This document shows, in pieces, positions 59,139 to 64,000 of a DNA stretch of 64,000 bases. The DNA lies in assembly GCA_022835595.1 (NCBI GenBank), contig BQUP01000006.1:558001-622000 (forward strand), read 5' to 3'. A model generated the notes under the pieces. The model searched no databases. It was given only the letters and a program-made list of their open reading frames with translations, and was not told where the DNA came from. This DNA comes from Cystobasidium ongulense. Taxonomy: Eukaryota; Basidiomycota; Cystobasidiomycetes; Cystobasidiales; Cystobasidiaceae. Each line of letters opens with the position of its first letter. Position 1 is the first letter of the stretch. Both the position numbers and the translations under genes were made by a program.

Positions 59139-60525
59139 ATGGCACGCTCAAAGCGAAGCACAAAAGGCTCTGTGAAGGAGTCTATCGCATCTACATCTAG
59201 CAATGGTGATGCTGTCAGCGCAGCGGACTTGTTAGCCAAGGCAGAAGCAATTCTGACCGACACAGGAGATGCTGGCCTAGCAGTGAAGTTCGCAGAGAGA
59301 GCTGCAGCAAACAGTCAAGAACTATCGCAAGAAGAGCAAATCAAGCTCTCGGAGCTGCTTGGGCTGTGTGCGCTTGAGAACGAAGATGACGAGAAGGCGA
59401 AAGCTGTAAGTAGGCGCTTTGCAGCAGCCATGCAGTATGCTCAAGATCACGAGCTGATGGAATGCAACAATCATGCAGTTCTTCCAATCATGCGCACAGC
59501 ACTCTGCGCTTTCGCTCTTGTATCTGGCGCAGCTCGCTGACTCGCCTGAAGAAGCACTTGCGAGCTTTAGAAGCGCCGTGGAGATCTTGTCCAGCAAGCT
59601 TGATTTATCAACACCTTCCGAATCACATGGCAAGGAGAAGGTCTGGAGTGCGCAAGAGAAGGAAAATCGCGTTCAAATTACTCGGGCACTTGTGGGCATG
59701 ACCGAGCTATATCTAACGGATCTTTGGTATGTATGCACCTCACAGAAGATACGAAGAAAGCCTTTGCTGAACGCTGACCATGTTCGGCCTTATTGCAAAT
59801 GCAGCTTTGAATCAGACGCGGAAGCCAAATGTACAGAGTACATAGACCTCGCTCTCCGAGTGGACGGTGGAAGCGACATCAACCCCGAAATCTATTCTAC
59901 TCTCGCGAGTGTCCGCTTGTCCCAACAAAGGAACGAAGATGCTCTAAAAGCATTGCAAAAGTCATACTCTATATGGCAAGGCGCGATATTGGCGGATCCA
60001 GACGCTGATCATCCAGCCACACCTCTTATACCGCCTTTTGCAAACAGAATGAATATTGCTCGCTTGTTTATCGAGTGTGAATCGTACGAAGAGGCTTTGG
60101 AGATTCTGGAAAGTTGCGAGGAAGAGAACGATGAAGATCTGGAAATGCTTTATCTCTTAGGCCTGGTTAATTGGCTTCTTGGTGAAGCCGCGGAGGATGG
60201 GGAGGAGAAGCGAGAGGATTACATAGACTCTCGGGAATCACTGGAACGTTTCATGGTGGTACGTCCACATTATAAGTTTGATGATGCCATTCAACACTAA
60301 TAAAACGTCTCTGACTACCAGTTCGCCAAGCGGTATCCAGAAGACTGCGACCCTGAAATGGCAAAGCAGGTTGAAGAGCTGATACAAAGGCTTGAGAAGG
60401 AGAAATCGATTACCGCAAAAGATGTCCTGGATAGGGCAAAGGCGCAAGAGGGTGGAGCTGCTGATTTGCAAGGGGAGTGGGAAGATCTTGACGACGGTGA
60501 CGATGGTGACGAGGAGATGTCGTAA
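59139..60525 (+). CDS. TPR protein, Acl4-like Rpl4 assembly chaperone
   Basis: Four exons (59139-59405, 59479-59726, 59805-60258, 60322-60525) give 390 aa. The N-terminus is basic (MARSKRSTKGSVKESIAST), then TPR helices: ADLLAKAEAILTDTGDAGLA, SALSLLYLAQLADSPEEALA, ITRALVGMTELYLTDLCFES, CTEYIDLALRVDGGSDINPE, and FIECESYEEALEILESCEEE with EMLYLLGLVNWLLGEA. It ends in an acidic tail (EWEDLDDGDDGDEEMS). This order, with the acidic tail and basic start, matches Acl4, the dedicated chaperone of ribosomal protein Rpl4 that escorts it into the nucleus; other TPR chaperones cannot be fully excluded. All three joins keep frame. Confidence 0.8.
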
Positions 60526-60816
60526 AGGGTAAAGAGTTTGTATGTATCTTACTATGTCCACGAAGTCGACATCATACGTTGTAATGTAATGACTCTACTT
60601 GAAAGTCAGCTCAGCGTACAGCTTGCTTGGCCGAGTATGGCAACGACCTCTCAAATGGCACACACAATGCAACGCTCGATAGTACTACACCCAGGTCGAA
60701 CCAAACTTCCGTACTTAAAACTTCCTTACTTACAGGCGGTCGATGCACCGGCAAGACTGCATTATATTGTGTGTAATGGGCAATCTTCCACAATCCCTGG
60801 CATACCCGCCGAATAA

Positions 60817-60888
60817 TCTCTGATCGTATAGTGGCTAGTATACCCGCCTGTCACGCGGGTGACCTGGGTTCAATTCCCAGTCAGAGAG
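60817..60888 (+). tRNA. tRNA-Asp (anticodon GTC)
   Basis: A complete intron-less cloverleaf of 72 nt. Acceptor stem TCTCTGA pairs exactly with TCAGAGA, followed by discriminator G. The anticodon stem CCCGC/GCGGG is perfect, the anticodon GTC is at 60850-60852 in a CTGTCAC loop, and the T arm holds GGTTCAATTCC, which is also the B box. The D-arm region TAGTGGCTAGTA is the A box. CCA is not encoded, as expected for a eukaryotic nuclear gene. Confidence 0.96.
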
Positions 60889-60892
60889 TTTT
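60889..60892 (+). terminator. RNA polymerase III terminator of the tRNA-Asp gene
   Basis: The tRNA is followed directly by TTTT, the usual Pol III stop signal. A longer T run (ctttttttttttg) occurs about 50 bp downstream and could act as a backup. Confidence 0.6.
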
Positions 60893-60984
60893 GCTTGCCT
60901 TTTCTTCGACTTGGGAAGCTTGCCTACGACGGGCTTTTTTTTTTGTCCCTCGAGAAATGCAGTTCATCGTCGCCCCTGCACCAA

Positions 60985-62071
60985 ATGGAAGATGTAGCAT
61001 GCGGACGCGAACGACGCGAAATTCCTCTTTTGCCAGGTGCTCCTGCATCGGCGCTACGAAGTCTCCAAGAGTCTTTCGAATACCTCACAGATTGGATCCT
61101 GCCAGCTGGCGTTCAAAACACACTATGCGAAGCTGACGACGATAATGGCGCCGGCTTCGTTTGCGACTGTGACGAAGACGTCCATTGTAATGAGAAGAGT
61201 ATCGAATGTGCTTGCGTTATCGACTACGGTAAGACTGTGGAGCCGTCGAATACCAGTTTCTGTCCTGACATTTCAGCAAAACAGGACATTTTTACGACTC
61301 TAGCGGCAGATTATCATTCGATACGCTTCCCGCCCGATATGCGCTGTATGAATGCGGGCCGTCATGCGCATGCACTGCCTCCGGAGTGTGCTCAAACAAG
61401 ATAACCCAACGTGGTGTCACTGCAAACTGTTCAGTCCGGTGGACGGACAATCGCGGTTTCGGACTTTTCGCTGAGGAGGATATACCCAAAGGGAGTTTCC
61501 TCTGTTGCTACATAGGAGAAGTCATCAGTACAGCTGAGACCAAGAAGAGATGGATGAAACAGAAGGATGCGAAACTTAGCAATTACACTCTCATACTCAA
61601 AGAATGCTTGGAAATGAACGGAAGAGAGGAAATACTCAAAACAGCGATTGATGCAAGAGTCAAGGGCAATATCGGGCACTTTCTGAGTGAGTGTTGACAC
61701 TCAGATGCTAATTTAAAGTAGCTGATTGGCCAGCCTTCAGATCATGCATGTCCACCTCTCACAACACACGTCGTCTTACCCGTCAGAACAGTCGGTACGC
61801 TGATACCGCGCCCAGCTTTCTTCGCGGTCAGAGACATACTCAAAGACGAAGAGTTGACATGGGACTATGAGGATGCGGGGGGTGAGACTTGGCTCTCGGA
61901 GAAGAATTCTGCCAAAGTCTTAGACTTGGGTCTAGCAAATGACGAGAGAACGCCATGCCTTTGCGGCAGTTCAGGGTAAGCAGGCGCATGCTAGAAGACA
62001 CGCAACCAGATCTGAACTTTTGCATACATAACAGATGCCGCAGGTGGCTGGCATATGATCCTTCACTCTAA
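60985..62071 (+). CDS. SUV39-type SET-domain histone methyltransferase
   Basis: Four exons (60985-61228, 61285-61686, 61741-61975, 62035-62071) give 305 aa. The zinc-binding pre-SET part has the Cys pattern CDCDEDVHCNEKSIECAC and YECGPSCACTASGVCSNK. The SET domain follows: RGFGLFAEEDIPKGSFLCCY, IGEVISTAETKKRW, IDARVKGNIGHFL, NHACPPLTTHVV, and EELTWDYED; post-SET TPCLCGSSGCRRWL supplies CxCx4C. This is the architecture of Clr4/SUV39H histone H3 Lys9 methyltransferases, so heterochromatin methylation is likely, but no chromodomain is seen. The usual NHSCDPN is NHACPPL; the Asn, His and Cys needed for cofactor and zinc are kept. The start at 60985 is the first ATG in frame. The donor/acceptor at 61229-61284 were chosen to keep the pre-SET cysteines in register. 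Confidence 0.85.
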
Positions 62072-62131
62072 GACGTTCACAGTAGGTAAATTACAGTTGA
62101 GCGAGTCCACCTGATTCGCGCAAAAGCTCTA

Positions 62132-62713
62132 TCATATCAACTGCTTCATAGTCTGTCTATCTTCTTTGAATGATAAGAAATCGTGTGCGAGGCCGATGTC
62201 AACGTATCGATAGGATTGTATCTCTTCAGGTTGTATAGTCACCAGAGCGTCAGATGGAACCAGCGCTGCCCATATTGTCACAGTCTTGCGCTTGCCAGTC
62301 CTAGGATTAGTAAACGTTGACTCGAAGTAATGCTTGTATGGATCGAAACAGTAGCTTCGTGATTTCTACACCCGTTTCTTCTGAGAGCGCTCCACTAGCA
62401 GCAGGCTGTAGTATTCGCAAGGTCACTGTCAAGATCACAAGAGTCCGAAGGCACCTATTGCCAATAGGAACATTGACCACTAACCAAAGGATTGGCATCA
62501 TCGGGCTCGGCGTGACCTTTCGGAAACCCACACTCTGAGGTCGATAAAATGTAGTAGTAGATTCCTGTCAGTAAAGAGGCGAAAATGCTGTGCATCAATC
62601 CAGCCGCACTGCTGAACGACAAGCACTTCTATGTCGTTGTTGGCGTTGACGCGCCGAGGTATGATACCATAGGACCGCCGTTCATGGTCCTCTGGCGGGA
62701 AGATTTCGTACAT
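62132..62713 (-). pseudogene. Nudix hydrolase-like locus, frame-disrupted
   Basis: Conserved pieces of one Nudix protein appear in order on the minus strand but not in one spliceable frame. From the ATG at 62713: MYEIFPPEDHERRSYGIIPR, then ANNDIEVLVVQQCGW; next GFPKGHAEPDDANPL; then ALSEETGVEI; then RSYCFDPYKHYFESTFTNPR and GKRKTVTIWAALVPSDALV, with a stop at 62132. Normal GT-AG introns fit between some pieces, but the joins between the QQCGW and GFPKGH pieces and between GVEI and RSYCF need a shift that no visible intron provides. The Nudix helix reads SGALSEETGV where R-E-U-x-E-E-x-G-U is expected, so the R-E pair is lost. This suggests a decaying copy; an assembly error or an unusual splice is the alternative. 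Confidence 0.5.
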
Positions 62714-63343
62714 GGCACCTGATAGCACTGCGGGACAGTAACGATTGTACAGAGAGCAACCTCGGAGGCATCTGCATCATCAATGGAGACCTTCTCAGTC
62801 AGCAAAGAGTATCATACAGCAGCATAACGATGATCGAGCTTCTTTCATGGCGAAACTTGCTGCTTGCGTGTGCCTGTTTCTCGAGAGGTATGGCACGAGT
62901 GTGTTGAGCTGCATAATCTATCCTGTACGATGGCATACAAGCAGTCCGACTTGCGCTCCATCTGCTCCCATGGTTGTCTGCAAGCCGGTCATGCCGATTA
63001 TGTTTACGCGTGCCTCAAGGCACGTGTTCAGGACAGGACAGCGGTGACAACAAGCTTTCTGCCGCATGACCACTGCTGCTGATGGACAGCTGTTGATGGG
63101 CAGCAAGCCACGAAATAACGAGATTGGGAAGTGAAAGCAAGAGACTCTCTGCCGCTGCACTTCCGGACGACTTTACGACACACTTTGGGCGAAAGCAGGC
63201 AGGCCTGAGCTGTGCTACCGGTGAACAGCGAGCAGCAGAGCACAAGCACAAGCACAAAAGCGATACTCTCACTTGGTGGTCAACTTCTAGACCACCTATC
63301 ATGCTGTAGACGGCACTTTCATTGGATCAAACTCACAGCCGCC
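62714..63343. other. Intergenic region upstream of the last partial gene
   Basis: 630 bp with no supported gene; divergent promoters of the Nudix-like locus and the last gene would lie here. Short frames on both strands show no family features. Confidence 0.45.
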
Positions 63344-64000
63344 ATGCACATCTTCGGACGCCGTCGCAAAGAGAGCTCGCAGGCTTCAAGCACGAGTTCG
63401 CCGACAAAGACTGCGATTTCCATCCTCTCGGCTTCGCTGCCACGCTCGTACAGGCAACAGAATAGCAGCAGCAATGGCCTTTCACCCGGTCAGAAGGGCA
63501 GTGAGACAGCTCTGCCTGCGACTCCATCACCCTCAGGGTCCAAGGCAACAGAGAAAGAGAACGCTGCTCCAGCTGGGAAACCCCGTGCGCACCTTGCAAC
63601 CGCTCCTGCTTCGGGCTATGGAGCATACCGTCATGCTGAGAACCCGTACATCAACGAGCTTGGACAGATACAGCATGCTCGCCCGTCGTCAGATGCCACC
63701 CAGCCCGCCTTCATGGTCAATTCAGGTGGCGCGGGTCAGCAGCATCACCATACCGTCAATGGCACAACAAAGCAAAGCCTTCCACCCATACCCAGGGATT
63801 CCAGCAGCAAATCAGACCTTCACCTCAAAGCTCTCCCTACTCTGAAGATTGCGAATCGAAGGATGTCAACTGGCAGTATACCTTCTATCGATGCCATGAT
63901 GTCGAATAATCAAGTTGCCGATACGGCAGAGTTACAGGTGCGTCGAGTGTGCAGAGTAACTTAAGAAAACGGATAGTGCTGATGTGAACCTCCTGACTGA
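63344..64000 (+). CDS. Unidentified protein, N-terminal part only (runs off the window)
   Basis: The ATG at 63344 (MHIFGRRRKESSQASSTSSP) opens a 198-codon first exon (to 63937) that ends ADTAELQ|gtgcgt, and the gene continues past the right edge. The visible part is basic at first, then Ser/Ala/Pro/Thr-rich and disordered, with no recognisable domain; NPYINELGQIQHARP and LPTLKIANRRMSTGSIPS are its most ordered-looking segments. Such N-termini are common in large fungal regulators and cytoskeleton or signalling proteins. No function is proposed. It is real coding sequence because it has a strong donor, consistent codon use and no stop over 594 nt. Confidence 0.6.

Overview
The window is a gene-dense stretch of a fungal nuclear chromosome. 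Nearly every gene is cut by short spliceosomal introns, mostly about 50-80 nt, with GT(G/A)NG donors and CAG/TAG acceptors. Genes alternate freely between strands and are not in operons. The gene set (RPB1, eIF4E, WDR5/Swd3, Esf1, Pex3, a Bit61/HbrB TORC2 subunit, mitochondrial MSH1 and uS10m, a complete FluG-type fusion, an Exg-type GH5 glucanase) together with the high intron density fits a basidiomycete. I cannot name the genus. I see no transposon, virus-derived element, CRISPR array or horizontally acquired island. Exon junctions below were worked out by hand from reading frame, splice signals and family conservation.

Layout. 0-9 kb: HAD phosphatase (+), eIF4E (+), a 1.65 kb gene-free gap, an EVE/THYN1 protein in twelve tiny exons (+), an orphan ORF (-), LYRM2-like LYR protein (-), isopentenyl-diphosphate isomerase (-). 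9-23 kb: WDR5/Swd3 with a long acidic N-terminus (-), Mpv17/Sym1 (+), Esf1 (-), acetamidase-type amidase in 14 exons (+), FluG-like amidohydrolase-glutamine synthetase (-). 23-37 kb: Vms1/ANKZF1 (-), mitochondrial GatB (+), a small C2H2 protein (-) head to head with a Yuh1-type ubiquitin hydrolase (+), RPB1 (+). 37-47 kb: membrane-anchored GH5 exo-beta-1,3-glucanase (+), secreted Ser/Ala-rich protein (+), Pex3 (+), NAT9-like acetyltransferase (+). 47-64 kb: mitochondrial MSH1 (+) tail to tail with an ERCC6L2-like SNF2 ATPase (-), Bit61/HbrB (-), uS10m (+), Acl4-like TPR protein (+), tRNA-Asp (+), SUV39-type SET protein (+), a frame-disrupted Nudix-like locus (-), and the start of an unidentified gene (+).

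How the genes work together. Most are independent housekeeping genes, but some themes recur. Five products are predicted mitochondrial (LYRM2, Mpv17, GatB, MSH1, uS10m). Vms1, GatB, uS10m, Esf1, Acl4 and eIF4E serve translation, ribosome building or ribosome quality control. WDR5, the SET protein, RPB1 and the THYN1/EVE protein act on chromatin, transcription or modified DNA. MSH1 and ERCC6L2 are genome-maintenance genes with stop codons only 20 bp apart. I found no clearly new multi-gene system. The observations most worth checking are the clustered SUMO-type motifs in the ERCC6L2-like protein, the unusual RPB1 CTD heptads, the altered SET motif and the degenerate Nudix locus.
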